The notes under the pieces are model-generated. The model searched no databases, was not told the DNA's origin, and was given only the letters and a program-made list of their open reading frames with translations. From positions 117,790 through 181,789 of the forward strand of contig JAJPKO010000021.1 in the NCBI GenBank assembly GCA_021323655.1: a DNA stretch of 64,000 nt, given 5' to 3'. The translations under genes were made by a program, and so were the position numbers. This document shows positions 50,055-60,253 of the stretch, piece after piece; the first letter of the stretch is position 1, and each line of letters starts with the position of its first letter. The DNA is from Acidobacteriaceae bacterium. Its GTDB lineage: Bacteria > Acidobacteriota > Terriglobia > Terriglobales > Acidobacteriaceae.

Positions 50055-50861
50055 CTACTGATTCGGAATCTTGTCAGGATGGCTTCGCTTATGGAAATAC
50101 TTGCGCGAAATATCCGGCCAGAACTCGATCAGCTGCGCTCCAATCGCGCCCTCCGCCGTCACCGTCATCGCACGGCCAAAGGTGAGCCCCAGGCCTCGGT
50201 TCGACTGCGGATAATACGCATTCGAGATCGCTCCTCCGATGAGATTGCCTCCCACATTTGCATAATTCGGTCCCCAGGTGCCATTGTCGCGGCGGCACCA
50301 GATGGTGGACAGCGCCGCATGCAGAATCCGCCCTCCAACCGGTCCCGTCCCTTTGCGAAAATACCGGGGGTCTTCATGCAGCAGCACAGGCAAAATGGCG
50401 TTGCCCCAGAAGTTCCCATCAAAAGTATCGGCATAGGATGCGCCAAAGCGCTTAGAATACCCTCTGGCCCCTTGCCCATACTCCGGAAAGTCATCCTCCG
50501 CCTGGCTGATTCCGGCATCCATACCCGTAATCAGAAACACAAATGGATCGGTCGAGCTTTTCCAGAAAAGGTGAAACTTCTGCTTCGGACTTAACGGAGG
50601 CGCCTGCGCATTGTTCATCATGTTAAATTCCGGCATGATGCCCAGAATGCGCTGCTTCTCCTCGTTTTTCAGATCGTCAGCAGCCTGGTCCTGCTGTGAC
50701 TTCTGGACAGGAGCAGGCGTTGTTTGCTGTGCTGCGTTCCGCGCGTCAGGCAGAGGAGCAGTTCCAGGGCTGCTGTATGCGGCCGCCCGCAAAGGAGAGA
50801 CCCCCAGCACTACGAAAACGACCGCGGGCACAAGCCATCGGCATAATCCAAAAGAACGCAT
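50055..50861 (-). CDS. Secreted/membrane hypothetical protein
   Basis: Signal-like MRSFGLCRWLVPAVVFVVLGVSPLRAAA; YSKRFGASYADTFDGNFWGNAILPVLLHEDPRYF. Confidence 0.7.
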   Translation of the reverse strand: MRSFGLCRWLVPAVVFVVLGVSPLRAAAYSSPGTAPLPDARNAAQQTTPAPVQKSQQDQAADDLKNEEKQRILGIMPEFNMMNNAQAPPLSPKQKFHLFWKSSTDPFVFLITGMDAGISQAEDDFPEYGQGARGYSKRFGASYADTFDGNFWGNAILPVLLHEDPRYFRKGTGPVGGRILHAALSTIWCRRDNGTWGPNYANVGGNLIGGAISNAYYPQSNRGLGLTFGRAMTVTAEGAIGAQLIEFWPDISRKYFHKRSHPDKIPNQ

Positions 50862-51054
50862 CAATTTCCAATCTGTATTGGGGACTTCAGATAAAGACGT
50901 ACAACGGGGCGCTGGAGTCTCTGTTGATTTTACAGGCAGCTGAAATTTTTGCGCCCTGTAAGCCATAGTTTCAGGGCCGAATCAAAGGTCAATTTTTTAC
51001 AATCGTCTTCTCTTCCCATTCCATCACAATGGGCTGCATAAAGGAGATGACCCT

Positions 51055-51507
51055 ATGCCCCAGGTAAAACCCATTCCCGACGGATATCACAGCATCCAGC
51101 CCTATCTCCACATTCGTGGGGCCGCGGCTGCCATTGAGTTCTACAAAAAAGCCTTCGGCGCAACCGAGCGCATGCGCATGCCCGCACCCGATGGCCGTCT
51201 GCAGCATGCCGAAATTGAAATCGGCGGTTCCTGCATCATGCTTGCCGACGAATACCCTGAAAAGCAGATATACAGCCCGCAGCACCTCGGCGGTTCCGCC
51301 GTCAGCATCATGCTTTACGTCGAGAACTGCGACGCCACGTATCAACAGGCCCTCGTAGCTGGTGCCAAAAGCCTGCGCGAGCCCGCCGACCAGCACTACG
51401 GCGACCGCATGTCCGGCATCGAAGATCCCTTCGGTTTCCAATGGTGGATCAGCACGCATATAAAAGACATCTCCCTGGAAGAAATGCAGGCCCAACAGGA
51501 AAAGTAA
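51055..51507 (+). CDS. VOC-family (PhnB/glyoxalase-like) protein
   Basis: YLHIRGAAAAIEFYKKAFGATERMRMPAPDGRLQHAEIEIGGS, DRMSGIEDPFGFQWWISTH. Confidence 0.92.
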   Translation: MPQVKPIPDGYHSIQPYLHIRGAAAAIEFYKKAFGATERMRMPAPDGRLQHAEIEIGGSCIMLADEYPEKQIYSPQHLGGSAVSIMLYVENCDATYQQALVAGAKSLREPADQHYGDRMSGIEDPFGFQWWISTHIKDISLEEMQAQQEK

Positions 51508-51509
51508 TC

Positions 51510-51848
51510 ATGACCGCAAATGATTTTCGCCGCCTGGCCCTCGGCCTTCCAGAAGCCGTCGAATCCGAGCACATGGGTCACCCCGATTTCCGTGTTGCCG
51601 GAAAGATCTTCGCCACGCTCGCCTACTCTGGCCCCGGTTACGGAATGGTGAAGCTCACCCCACTGGAACAGGACAAATTCGTCAAAAACGCTCCTGACGT
51701 CTTCACCCCTGCTCCCGGTTCCTGGGGCCGCAACGGAGCAACACACGTGCATTTGCGCAAAGCAAGCAGGACCATCGTGAAGCCGGCTCTGGAAGCCGCA
51801 TGGAAAAATACCGCCCCGCGTAAACTCACACAGAAATTCGAGGATTAA
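51510..51848 (+). CDS. MmcQ/YjbR-family protein
   Basis: MTANDFRRLALGLPEAVESEHMGHPDFRVAGKIFATL. Confidence 0.88.
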   Translation: MTANDFRRLALGLPEAVESEHMGHPDFRVAGKIFATLAYSGPGYGMVKLTPLEQDKFVKNAPDVFTPAPGSWGRNGATHVHLRKASRTIVKPALEAAWKNTAPRKLTQKFED

Positions 51849-52703
51849 ATGGAGACGGAAGCAATAGCACCGGACAGCACAGCAGCAAGAGTGGCCTTGT
51901 GGCGGGCCTTGCACATCCTTGCAGACCCGCCGCCTCACATCATCACAGATGAAATCGGTCTGAAGCTGGTCGAACCTGAAGAAGGGTGGCGCAGCCGACC
52001 CGACATGCATCCGGAATTCACAAAACTCTTTCGCGCCGCCATCGTCGCCCGTGCCCGCTTCATGGACGATCTGATCACTGAGCAGGCCAGCCGCGGCGTG
52101 CGTCAGTATGTCATCCTCGGGGCAGGTCTGGACACCTTCGCACAGCGTAGGCCAGAAATCGCTTTCAGCCTGCGCATCTTCGAAATAGACCGCCCCGGCC
52201 CTCAGGCATGGAAGCGCCAGCGCCTCATCGAACTAGGCTTCGGAATTCCGGAATGGCTACACTTTGTCCCGGTAGATTTCGAAGCAGGCGCTTCATGGTG
52301 GAACTTGCTCGCCCGCGAGGGCTTCGACGTGAGCCAGCCCGCCGTTGTCGTCTCGACAGGTGTCAGCATGTATCTCTCGCGGGAAGCAACCGCCGCAACC
52401 TTGCGTCAGGTGGCCGCTCTCGCTCCCGGCTCTACCTTCGCCATGACCTACCTGTTGCCGCTGGACTTTGCCGATCCGGAGGAGCGCATCGGATACCAAG
52501 CCGCCATCAAAGGTGCCCAATCCAGCGGCACACCCTTCATCAGCTTCTTTACATCTGCTGAAATCATAGAGCTGGCCCTCAACTGCGGCTTTAAAACAGC
52601 TCACCATGTGTCCGCAGCCGATCATACCCAGCGCTATTTTTCCAACAGAACAGACGGCCTCCATCCCGGCAAATCAGAAGAAATTCTGGTGGCCACCACC
52701 TGA
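51849..52703 (+). CDS. Class I SAM-dependent methyltransferase (LCM/PPM family)
   Basis: RQYVILGAGLDTFAQRRPE, IFEIDRPGPQAWKRQRL, VVVSTGVSMYLSREA. Confidence 0.88.
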   Translation: METEAIAPDSTAARVALWRALHILADPPPHIITDEIGLKLVEPEEGWRSRPDMHPEFTKLFRAAIVARARFMDDLITEQASRGVRQYVILGAGLDTFAQRRPEIAFSLRIFEIDRPGPQAWKRQRLIELGFGIPEWLHFVPVDFEAGASWWNLLAREGFDVSQPAVVVSTGVSMYLSREATAATLRQVAALAPGSTFAMTYLLPLDFADPEERIGYQAAIKGAQSSGTPFISFFTSAEIIELALNCGFKTAHHVSAADHTQRYFSNRTDGLHPGKSEEILVATT

Positions 52704-52762
52704 ATCTTTCGTAATCTGTACCACCGCTCAACATTCGCTTATCTTTGAGGCACGACGTTTCC

Positions 52763-53248
52763 ATGCGTGCCTCTTTCCTGCTTCTCCCACTTCTGTGGCA
52801 TACTTTTCTCGCCCACGCGGCGACGCCGTGTTACTCCCCGGACGAAGCCCTCACCCACGCCAATAAAGACATCTGTATATTTGCCCACGTTTACGATGTA
52901 GTCGAAATGGCAGACGGTACCCGCTTCCTCGATGTCTGCAAGCCCGATCTGCCTGACGATCTGTGCCGTTTCACCATAGTCACCCGTAACGCCGACCGGA
53001 AAAGCGTAGGCAGTCTGGCTTCATATCGCGACAAAGACATCACCATCCGCGGCACCGTCCACGTATCAGACATGCAGGGTGTCCTCCTCCTGAACGACGC
53101 TCGGCAATTCCATGGAGGCAAGGAAAAGTTCGAGCCAAATCCTGCCCTGCTCCGCGGCTTTTCAGCAGAAGATGGACGCACCGCTTTCAACGATCCCTCG
53201 CTCAAAGGCGGCGGCCGTCATCGCAGCATCTTCAAGTCAGCACATTAA
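52763..53248 (+). CDS. Secreted hypothetical protein
   Basis: Signal peptide MRASFLLLPLLWHTFLAHAA; ORF closes just before the convergent MBL gene. Confidence 0.6.
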   Translation: MRASFLLLPLLWHTFLAHAATPCYSPDEALTHANKDICIFAHVYDVVEMADGTRFLDVCKPDLPDDLCRFTIVTRNADRKSVGSLASYRDKDITIRGTVHVSDMQGVLLLNDARQFHGGKEKFEPNPALLRGFSAEDGRTAFNDPSLKGGGRHRSIFKSAH

Positions 53249-53877
53249 CTTTGCAGAAACGGATTCGACTCGCGCTCTTTGCCAATCGTCGTGGATGCTC
53301 CATGCCCCGGAATCACCCGTGTCTCATCCGGCAGCGGCAGTAAGCGATCATGAATCGAGCGCACAATCGCCCTGAAGTCGCCTCCCGGTAGGTCCGTGCG
53401 CCCAATCGATCCGGCAAACAGCGTGTCTCCGGCAATCAGCAGGTTTTGCGGAGCAAAATGGAGGCAAATGCTTCCAGGACTATGCCCCGGCGTGTGCAGC
53501 ACCTGTGCCGGATAATGCTCAAGCCCAATCACCAGTTGGTCTTCAGCACTCGCATCCGGAGGAGCGACAGCCGGAGGTTCTACCCCCAGCCATCCCGCCT
53601 GCATCTCCATCATGTCAAGCAACGGCAGATCACTCTGGTTCAGCAAAATCGGCGCGCCCGTCTTCTGTTTCAGCTTCAGCGCACCGCCCACGTGGTCAAT
53701 ATGTGCATGCGTCACAACAATCTGCTTCAGCTTCAGGCCATGCTTGCTCAGACGCGCCAGAATCTCCGGAATATTGTCGCCCGGATCCACCACCATCGCC
53801 TCGCCCGTGTTTTCATCGCCAAGTATCGTGCAGTTGCACTGCAACAATCCAACCGGAAAAGTTTCAAGAATCATCAA
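53245..53877 (-). CDS. MBL-fold hydrolase (glyoxalase II-like)
   Basis: VTHAHIDHVGGA, HTPGHSPGSICLH, LIAGDTLFAGSIGRTDLPGGD, VIPGHG. Confidence 0.93.
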   Translation of the reverse strand: MMILETFPVGLLQCNCTILGDENTGEAMVVDPGDNIPEILARLSKHGLKLKQIVVTHAHIDHVGGALKLKQKTGAPILLNQSDLPLLDMMEMQAGWLGVEPPAVAPPDASAEDQLVIGLEHYPAQVLHTPGHSPGSICLHFAPQNLLIAGDTLFAGSIGRTDLPGGDFRAIVRSIHDRLLPLPDETRVIPGHGASTTIGKERESNPFLQS

Positions 53878-53933
53878 TTTTGATTCTCCGCGAAGCCACC
53901 CGAATCGCGCAAAATGCGTCCCAATCTTTCGCT

Positions 53934-54191
53934 ATGGCAAATCGCAAGGAATGGACAGAATGGCACCTCACTCCGCAAGGCTGGCAGCGCGGCGCAACCC
54001 GGGTCCAGGGCCAGGGAAACACCTGGGTCGAAGAACCAACAGACCGCGTCCTGAGCTTCGTGTATCAGGAACTCGAAACCGATGGATCATCAGAAGTGGA
54101 AAAATGGGCCGAAGAAACATGGCGCTCAAAGAAGGCCGTTAACATAGACGAACTCATCCGGAAATACGGCCCAGCGCCCGAAAAGCTTTGA
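53934..54191 (+). CDS. Small conserved hypothetical protein
   Basis: 85 aa from MANRKEWTEWHLTPQGWQRGATRV; in frame within track ORF 53505..54191. Confidence 0.6.
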   Translation: MANRKEWTEWHLTPQGWQRGATRVQGQGNTWVEEPTDRVLSFVYQELETDGSSEVEKWAEETWRSKKAVNIDELIRKYGPAPEKL

Positions 54192-54237
54192 AGAAGGAGG
54201 ACCATGCATCCTGCCGCCAGGATGCATGGCCAGCCAT

Positions 54238-56151
54238 CTACGGTTTCTTTTCTGTCGGAATCGCCTGTACATTCGTCATCGGTTTTAGAATGTCATCCAG
54301 CAGCGCGGGAGTTCCCTCCGCGCGTTCCAGCTTCGGATACTTCTCTCCATCGTGATAATTCAGGTCAACCGAATACACATACGTGTCCGACTGCACAATC
54401 AGGTGGATCGGTGCACTGCTCCCCTTCGCCTCTTTCAGGGCCTGCCCAAATATGTCCGGCGAGAAGGTCCGTCCGTTCACCGCAATGATCCTTTCTCCCG
54501 GAAACAGCTTCGCCTCATTAGCCGCCGAGTAAACCCGAACATCAGAGATAACTCCGTCGTGTCCCAGACGCAGCCCCGCCGAAAACCATCCATCGTACGT
54601 GCCTCTCCGCGACATCAGCGCCCGCTCGTAACTCGTAGGCTGGTCTGTGTAAACCAGCTTGTAACCGCCGTGCTCAATCCCTGCCAGATCAGCATGAGGA
54701 TTCAGCGTAGTTACACGCTCGTGCAGAAAGCTGCGCCAGTCATTCGGAACCACTTGACCCAGCAGATTCACCAGATCATCAAACGTGTATGGCACAACCA
54801 TCGGACCGGTATTTCCGCCCTTTCCTACAAACAACACCAGAAAATCGTGCAGCGACTTCCTATTGTGCGTAAGCTGCCGAATCGTGGTGTCCACATCCAG
54901 CCACAGCAGTTCGCCTTCCTGGTAGTAGTCCTGTCCGCGCCGCCAGTTCGACCATGCAGGTCCATCCGCGCGCAGAATAGATGCGGCAATCGCAGTATCT
55001 TCTGTATTGCGCCACGTGCGTCCCGGCCTGTTGTCCAGCTGCGCCGCGGTGAAAGCCAGGTCTTCCCTGTACTGCTCCGGAGTGCGAAAACCGGCCCGCG
55101 CCGCCAGAACATCCCCCAGATACTCCGTCATCCCTTCATACACCCAAAGCAGCTCGCCCTTCATGGGAGTCGCATAATCCAGCGTCGCCAGCCCCGCCGG
55201 ACGGCGGTACTTCCCGTTCCAGGAGTGAGTAAATTCATGGCAAAGCAGATCGGCTTCCACCAGCGCGCTCTGGTCATTGGCAAAGGTCTTCTCATCCACG
55301 CCGTTGTCCGATGACTGATGATGCTCCAGCCCTTCACCGCCTGCATAATCTGAGAGCGTCAGCAAAAAATGGTAACTGTTGTAATGGTGCGAGCTGTACA
55401 TCGCGCCTGCTTCATGGACGAGGTTGTTCAGCGCCGTAAGAAACTGCGGCCGCAGATTGACGTCTTCCGGCGCATCTCCCGCCACATCCAGATAATGCTT
55501 TGGCGTCACATCCGGAGCAAGCGCAATCTCCTTAAAGTACTGCCCCGTCAGCACAGGCGAGTCTTCCAGCATTTCCAGCGTGACCGGCTCAAAGTGTGTT
55601 GTCTCGCCATCTTTTCCTGCTGGAGTCAACGCCGTACCCACGCCCCATCCTGCCGGCACCTTGATCGAAGGCTGCACGTGAATATCGCGCACCGGCACTC
55701 CCGCCGGATAAATCAACAGCTTCTCCCACTCAAGCATCGCCAGCTTGTCAGAAACACGCGCCGTCACAATCGCATCTACATGCACCTCAAGCGTCGAAAC
55801 CCCTTCCGGCACCGTGACATGAAACGCATACAAGTCCACATCATCGCGGCGCCATGGCAGTACCTTTCCACCAGCCCGGAAAACAACCCCGGTGATGTTA
55901 TCAATCGGCCCCGATGGCATATGCGTGCCCGGAATCCACTTCGCCGCAGTCACCGTCACAGGTCCTGGCTGCACAGGAATTGAAATCTCGGCATGCCACA
56001 GCTTGCGCGGCGCTTCCGAAAGGTCCGCTGTAATCGTCATGGGCGCAGCAGCAAAGGCCGGAATGGCCGCAACCAGAAAAACAGCGAGTGTCGACAGGAA
56101 ATAACGGTATCCGGCAGGAGTAAGTCGGTGCATAAATGAACGTCCTTTCAT
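54238..56151 (-). CDS. M61-family (glycyl aminopeptidase-like) peptidase with C-terminal PDZ-like domain
   Basis: LLCHEFTHSWNGKYRRP (HExxH) ... GELLWVYEGMTEYLGDVLAAR; PDZ-like EAKLFPGERIIAVNG. Confidence 0.93.
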   Translation of the reverse strand: MKGRSFMHRLTPAGYRYFLSTLAVFLVAAIPAFAAAPMTITADLSEAPRKLWHAEISIPVQPGPVTVTAAKWIPGTHMPSGPIDNITGVVFRAGGKVLPWRRDDVDLYAFHVTVPEGVSTLEVHVDAIVTARVSDKLAMLEWEKLLIYPAGVPVRDIHVQPSIKVPAGWGVGTALTPAGKDGETTHFEPVTLEMLEDSPVLTGQYFKEIALAPDVTPKHYLDVAGDAPEDVNLRPQFLTALNNLVHEAGAMYSSHHYNSYHFLLTLSDYAGGEGLEHHQSSDNGVDEKTFANDQSALVEADLLCHEFTHSWNGKYRRPAGLATLDYATPMKGELLWVYEGMTEYLGDVLAARAGFRTPEQYREDLAFTAAQLDNRPGRTWRNTEDTAIAASILRADGPAWSNWRRGQDYYQEGELLWLDVDTTIRQLTHNRKSLHDFLVLFVGKGGNTGPMVVPYTFDDLVNLLGQVVPNDWRSFLHERVTTLNPHADLAGIEHGGYKLVYTDQPTSYERALMSRRGTYDGWFSAGLRLGHDGVISDVRVYSAANEAKLFPGERIIAVNGRTFSPDIFGQALKEAKGSSAPIHLIVQSDTYVYSVDLNYHDGEKYPKLERAEGTPALLDDILKPMTNVQAIPTEKKP

Positions 56152-56261
56152 GAAGGGAGGTTAACCCATCATGTTACGGGATAAATCCGGCATTCTGAAC
56201 GGAAGAAACCGCGGCCCCAAAACGCTATACTGAATGCATCACCCTGTTTCCCGGACCTTCT

Positions 56262-57041
56262 GTGCATCTCGAACGCATCCTTGCCAAGACCCGCGAGACT
56301 GTCGCCGAACGCAGACAGCTCGTTCCTGCGCGCGAACTCGAAGTTCTCGCTGCGCAACACACGCCGCGAGGGTTCGCCCAGGCCCTGCGCACGCAGGCAA
56401 AGACCGCTCCAGCCATCATCGCCGAGCTCAAAAAAGCATCACCATCCAAAGGACTCATCCGTCCTGCGTTTGACGTTCGCGCTCTCGCCTCCGATCTGGA
56501 AAACGCAGGCGCAGCCGCGCTCTCCGTTCTCACCGACATTCCCTTCTTTCAGGGCAGTCTCGAAAATCTCACGATTGCTTCCAACACCGTTTCCATCCCT
56601 TGCCTGCGCAAGGACTTCATCGTAGACGAGTACCAGATTATCGAAGCCCGCGCCTGCAAAGCCGACGCCATCCTGCTGATCGTCGCCGCCCTCTCAGACG
56701 CCGAACTCCGCAGCCTGAATGACGCCGCCCATCGCCACGGCCTCGACGTGCTCTGCGAAGTCCACACCACCGAAGAACTCGAGCGCGCGCACGATCTCGG
56801 CTGCGAAGCCTATGGTGTCAACAACCGCAATCTCAAAACATTCGATGTTCGCCTCGAAATTTCACTCGAGCTGGCCGAAAAGCTGCCCTCAGGAGCAGTC
56901 CACGTAGCCGAAAGTGGCATCCACACCTCCGACGATATCCAGCGGCTCCGGGCCGTCGGATATCACGCATTCCTGGTAGGCGAGTCCCTGCTGCGTCAGC
57001 CTTCGCCCGGCGCAGCGCTCACTCAGCTTTTGCAGGTATAG
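56262..57041 (+). CDS. trpC: Indole-3-glycerol phosphate synthase
   Basis: AIIAELKKASPSKGLIR, CLRKDFIVDEYQI, YGVNNRNLKTFDV, VAESGIHTSDDI; GTG start. Confidence 0.97.
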   Translation: MHLERILAKTRETVAERRQLVPARELEVLAAQHTPRGFAQALRTQAKTAPAIIAELKKASPSKGLIRPAFDVRALASDLENAGAAALSVLTDIPFFQGSLENLTIASNTVSIPCLRKDFIVDEYQIIEARACKADAILLIVAALSDAELRSLNDAAHRHGLDVLCEVHTTEELERAHDLGCEAYGVNNRNLKTFDVRLEISLELAEKLPSGAVHVAESGIHTSDDIQRLRAVGYHAFLVGESLLRQPSPGAALTQLLQV

Positions 57042-57045
57042 CTCT

Positions 57046-57702
57046 ATGTGGATCAAGATCTGCGCCAACACCAGCCTCAAAGATGCGCTTCTCGCATACG
57101 AAGCAGGCGCCGACGCAGTCGGCTTTGTCTTCGCAGAAAGTCCTCGGCGCGTCACGGCAGAACAGGTCGCAGCCATCACACGGCATCTCCCCAGTACACT
57201 CGAAAAAATCGGTGTCTTCGTCAACTCAGCCTTCGACGAAATAGTCCAGACCCTCAACCAATGCGGTTTGACCGGAGTACAACTCCACGCCACCCACGAT
57301 CCGGACCTCGCATCAAAGCTGCGCGAGCACCTCGGAGCGCACCTGACCATCCTCCGCGTCATCCACTACTCGCAGGACCTCGCCGCACAACTCAGCGCTG
57401 CACAGGCCGACCGCAGCATCAACGGCATTCTCGTGGATTCCCGCACCGCAACGGCCGTCGGAGGCACAGGCGTTCGCTTCGACTGGCAGTCCGCACGGCA
57501 TAGCTTTCTTGCCTCTCATCTGAAATTAGTCGCAGCCGGAGGACTCAACCCCGCAAACGTCACCGAGGCCATCCACACCCTGCAACCCTGGGGCGTAGAT
57601 GTAGCCAGCGGAGTCGAGGTCGCTCCCGGCCAGAAAGACCCCGACCTCCTCCGCGCCTTCATCTCCGCCGCCCGAGCCGCAGCCACAATTCAGGCACAAT
57701 AG
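57046..57702 (+). CDS. trpF: Phosphoribosylanthranilate isomerase
   Basis: IKICANTSLKDALLAYEAGADAVGFVFAESPR, LTGVQLH, GGLNPANVTEAI. Confidence 0.96.
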   Translation: MWIKICANTSLKDALLAYEAGADAVGFVFAESPRRVTAEQVAAITRHLPSTLEKIGVFVNSAFDEIVQTLNQCGLTGVQLHATHDPDLASKLREHLGAHLTILRVIHYSQDLAAQLSAAQADRSINGILVDSRTATAVGGTGVRFDWQSARHSFLASHLKLVAAGGLNPANVTEAIHTLQPWGVDVASGVEVAPGQKDPDLLRAFISAARAAATIQAQ

Positions 57703-57740
57703 TTCAAAAAAAATTGCGGGGCAATGGATCACACTGCGCG

Positions 57741-57771
57741 GGTGCCCCCACGTTCGCGAAGCTAACGTGGG
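57741..57771. repeat. Palindromic repeat family member in trpF-trpB spacer
   Basis: ggtgcccccacgttcgcgaagctaacgtgggacg. Confidence 0.65.
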
Positions 57772-57877
57772 ACGAACAAGTCCGCGCGCCAGCGCGATCC
57801 ATAAATTTGCGCGGGCTTCCTCCATCCAGTTGGGATCGACTCCCGCAATAGCGTAATCTAGAAAATAAGAGGAAACC

Positions 57878-59092
57878 GTGAGCACAACCCAACTCATCCA
57901 CACAGCCAGCACCGGGCGCTTCGGCCCTTACGGCGGACGTTATGTTCCCGAAACGCTGATGGCTGCGCTCGAAGAGCTGGAACACGCCTACGACCAGACC
58001 CAGGCCGATCCGGCCTTCCAGTCTGAACTGAACACACTCCTCCACGACTATGTAGGCCGCCCCACGCCGCTCACCCTCGCATCACGCCTCACCGAACAGC
58101 TCGGCGGTGCAAAGATTTATTTCAAGCGCGAAGATCTCCTCCACACCGGTGCGCACAAAATCAACAACTGTATTGGCCAGGGCCTGCTCGCAAAACGCAT
58201 GGGCAAAAAGCGCATCATCGCCGAAACCGGAGCAGGCCAGCACGGCGTCGCAACCGCAACCGTCTGTGCACTCCTTGGCCTTGAATGCGTCGTCTACATG
58301 GGCGAAGAAGACATGCGCCGCCAGGAACTGAACGTTTACCGCATGCGCCTCCTCGGGGCTGAGGTCCGCGGCGTCAACTCCGGCTCCCGCACCCTCAAAG
58401 ATGCCATCAACGAAGCCATGCGCGACTGGGTCACCAACGTCCGCACCACCCACTATCTGCTCGGCAGCGTCCTCGGAGCGCATCCCTATCCGACCATGGT
58501 GCGCGACTTCCACCGCATCATCAGCAAAGAAGCACGCAAACAGATCCTCGAAAAAGAAAGCCGCCTTCCCAGCGCCATCATCGCCTGCGTCGGCGGAGGT
58601 TCCAACGCCATCGGGGCTTTCTACGAATTTATTCCTGATAAGGAAGTCCGCCTCATCGGCGTCGAAGCCGGAGGACGCAGCACAGCTCTCGGCGAACACG
58701 CCGCGCGCTTTCAGGGTGGCTCTCCCGGAGTCCTGCAGGGCACCTATTCCTACGTCCTGCAGGACGACGCCGGACAGATTGCCCTCACCCACTCCGTCTC
58801 TGCCGGGCTCGACTACGCCTCCATCGGCCCCGAGCACGCCATGCTGCACGACACACGTCGCGCCGAATACACTTCGGCCACCGACGAAGACGCTCTGAAA
58901 GCCACCGTCACCCTCGCGCAAACGGAAGGCATTCTGCCCGCGCTCGAAAGCGCGCACGCCGTCGCCGAGTGCATCCGGCTTGCGCCAACGCTCGCAAAGC
59001 ATGAAATACTGTTAGTCAACCTCTCAGGACGCGGCGACAAAGACATGGGCATTCTTTCGCGCGAACTGAAGTTGCAGGGCGCTACGGAGTAA
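57878..59092 (+). CDS. trpB: Tryptophan synthase beta subunit
   Basis: [59 protein letters not shown]. Confidence 0.98.
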   Translation: MSTTQLIHTASTGRFGPYGGRYVPETLMAALEELEHAYDQTQADPAFQSELNTLLHDYVGRPTPLTLASRLTEQLGGAKIYFKREDLLHTGAHKINNCIGQGLLAKRMGKKRIIAETGAGQHGVATATVCALLGLECVVYMGEEDMRRQELNVYRMRLLGAEVRGVNSGSRTLKDAINEAMRDWVTNVRTTHYLLGSVLGAHPYPTMVRDFHRIISKEARKQILEKESRLPSAIIACVGGGSNAIGAFYEFIPDKEVRLIGVEAGGRSTALGEHAARFQGGSPGVLQGTYSYVLQDDAGQIALTHSVSAGLDYASIGPEHAMLHDTRRAEYTSATDEDALKATVTLAQTEGILPALESAHAVAECIRLAPTLAKHEILLVNLSGRGDKDMGILSRELKLQGATE

Positions 59093-59101
59093 GACAGCTT
59101 C

Positions 59102-59881
59102 ATGCCGATTCGCTTCAACCAGAAACCAGGGCTGGTCATATACCTCACTGCAGGAGATCCCGATCTCGCCGCCACGCACCAGATCGCGCTCGCCACCATT
59201 GACGCAGGCGCAGATGTGCTTGAGCTTGGCGTGCCCTTCAGCGATCCGCTCGCCGACGGCCCGGTCATCCAGCGCGCCAGCGAACGCGCCGTGCGCAACG
59301 GCACAAAGCTCTCTGACGTTCTCGCACTCGCCGCAGATTTGCGCCGCGAGCGTCCTCACGCGGGCCTCGTCATCTTCTCCTATTACAACCCCGTCCTTCG
59401 CTTTGGGCTCGAGCGCTTCTGCACAGAAGCAGAAAAGGCCGGAGTAGATGGCGTCCTCATCACCGACATGATTGTCGAAGAAGCGGACGAGTACCTGAAG
59501 CATCTCGACGCGCACCATCTCGCGCCCGTCTTCCTCGCTGCGCCCACCAGTCCTGACGATCGTCTCGAGCGCATCGTAAAGGTTTCTAAAGGCTTCGTCT
59601 ACGCCATCTCGCGCACCGGCATCACGGGCACCCAGCAGCAGCTCACGTCTGACGCCGAACAGCTCGTCACGCGCCTGCGCAGATTCACAGACTTGCCCAT
59701 TGCCGTCGGCTTCGGCATCTCCAACGCGGAGCACGTCGCTTCCGTCGGCGAATTTGCAGATGCGGCCGTCATCGGCAGCGCCATCGTGGCCCTCATTGAG
59801 AAGTCTACGCGCGAAGAAGCGCCCAGCTCCATCGCGCGATTTATCAAGGGCCTGCGCCAACCCGTTGCGCTGGCCCGGTGA
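59102..59881 (+). CDS. trpA: Tryptophan synthase alpha subunit
   Basis: IYLTAGDPDL, LELGVPFSDPLADGPVIQRASERA, YYNPVLRFG, VAVGFGIS-type IAVGFGISNAEHV. Confidence 0.97.
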   Translation: MPIRFNQKPGLVIYLTAGDPDLAATHQIALATIDAGADVLELGVPFSDPLADGPVIQRASERAVRNGTKLSDVLALAADLRRERPHAGLVIFSYYNPVLRFGLERFCTEAEKAGVDGVLITDMIVEEADEYLKHLDAHHLAPVFLAAPTSPDDRLERIVKVSKGFVYAISRTGITGTQQQLTSDAEQLVTRLRRFTDLPIAVGFGISNAEHVASVGEFADAAVIGSAIVALIEKSTREEAPSSIARFIKGLRQPVALAR

Positions 59882-59947
59882 TCCCACAAAGTTTTCAAGT
59901 CAGCTCACTCAACACACAGGCGTTCCAGCGCCTGAGGAAAGGCATAC

Positions 59948-60250
59948 ATGGACATCGCAGACTGGCGTAAAAAAATTGATGAAATTGACCGTCAGATCGT
60001 CGCTTTGATCAGCCAGCGCGCACAAGCCGCGCAGGAAATCGGCAAACTCAAGAAGTCCACCAGCCTGCCCGTGTATGAACCCAACCGCGAGCGCATCATC
60101 TTCGACAATGTTCGCGCAGCCAACCCGGGCCCCCTGCCCGACATTGAGCTGGTGCACATTTACGAACGCATCATTGACGTGATGCGCGCCTTGCAACAGG
60201 ACGAGCTGGCTTCACAAAGGTCTAAAACAGCAGGGGAGACAGGAAAGTAA
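59948..60250 (+). CDS. Chorismate mutase (AroQ-type)
   Basis: WRKKIDEIDRQIVALISQRAQAAQEIGKLKKSTSLPVYEPNRERIIFD. Confidence 0.93.
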   Translation: MDIADWRKKIDEIDRQIVALISQRAQAAQEIGKLKKSTSLPVYEPNRERIIFDNVRAANPGPLPDIELVHIYERIIDVMRALQQDELASQRSKTAGETGK

Positions 60251-60253
60251 ATC

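Noticed and set aside
58082-59002. 306-aa minus-strand ORF opposite trpB
   Set aside because: Antisense shadow ORF of a clear trpB in GC-rich codon usage; composition is biased and no family motifs are visible.
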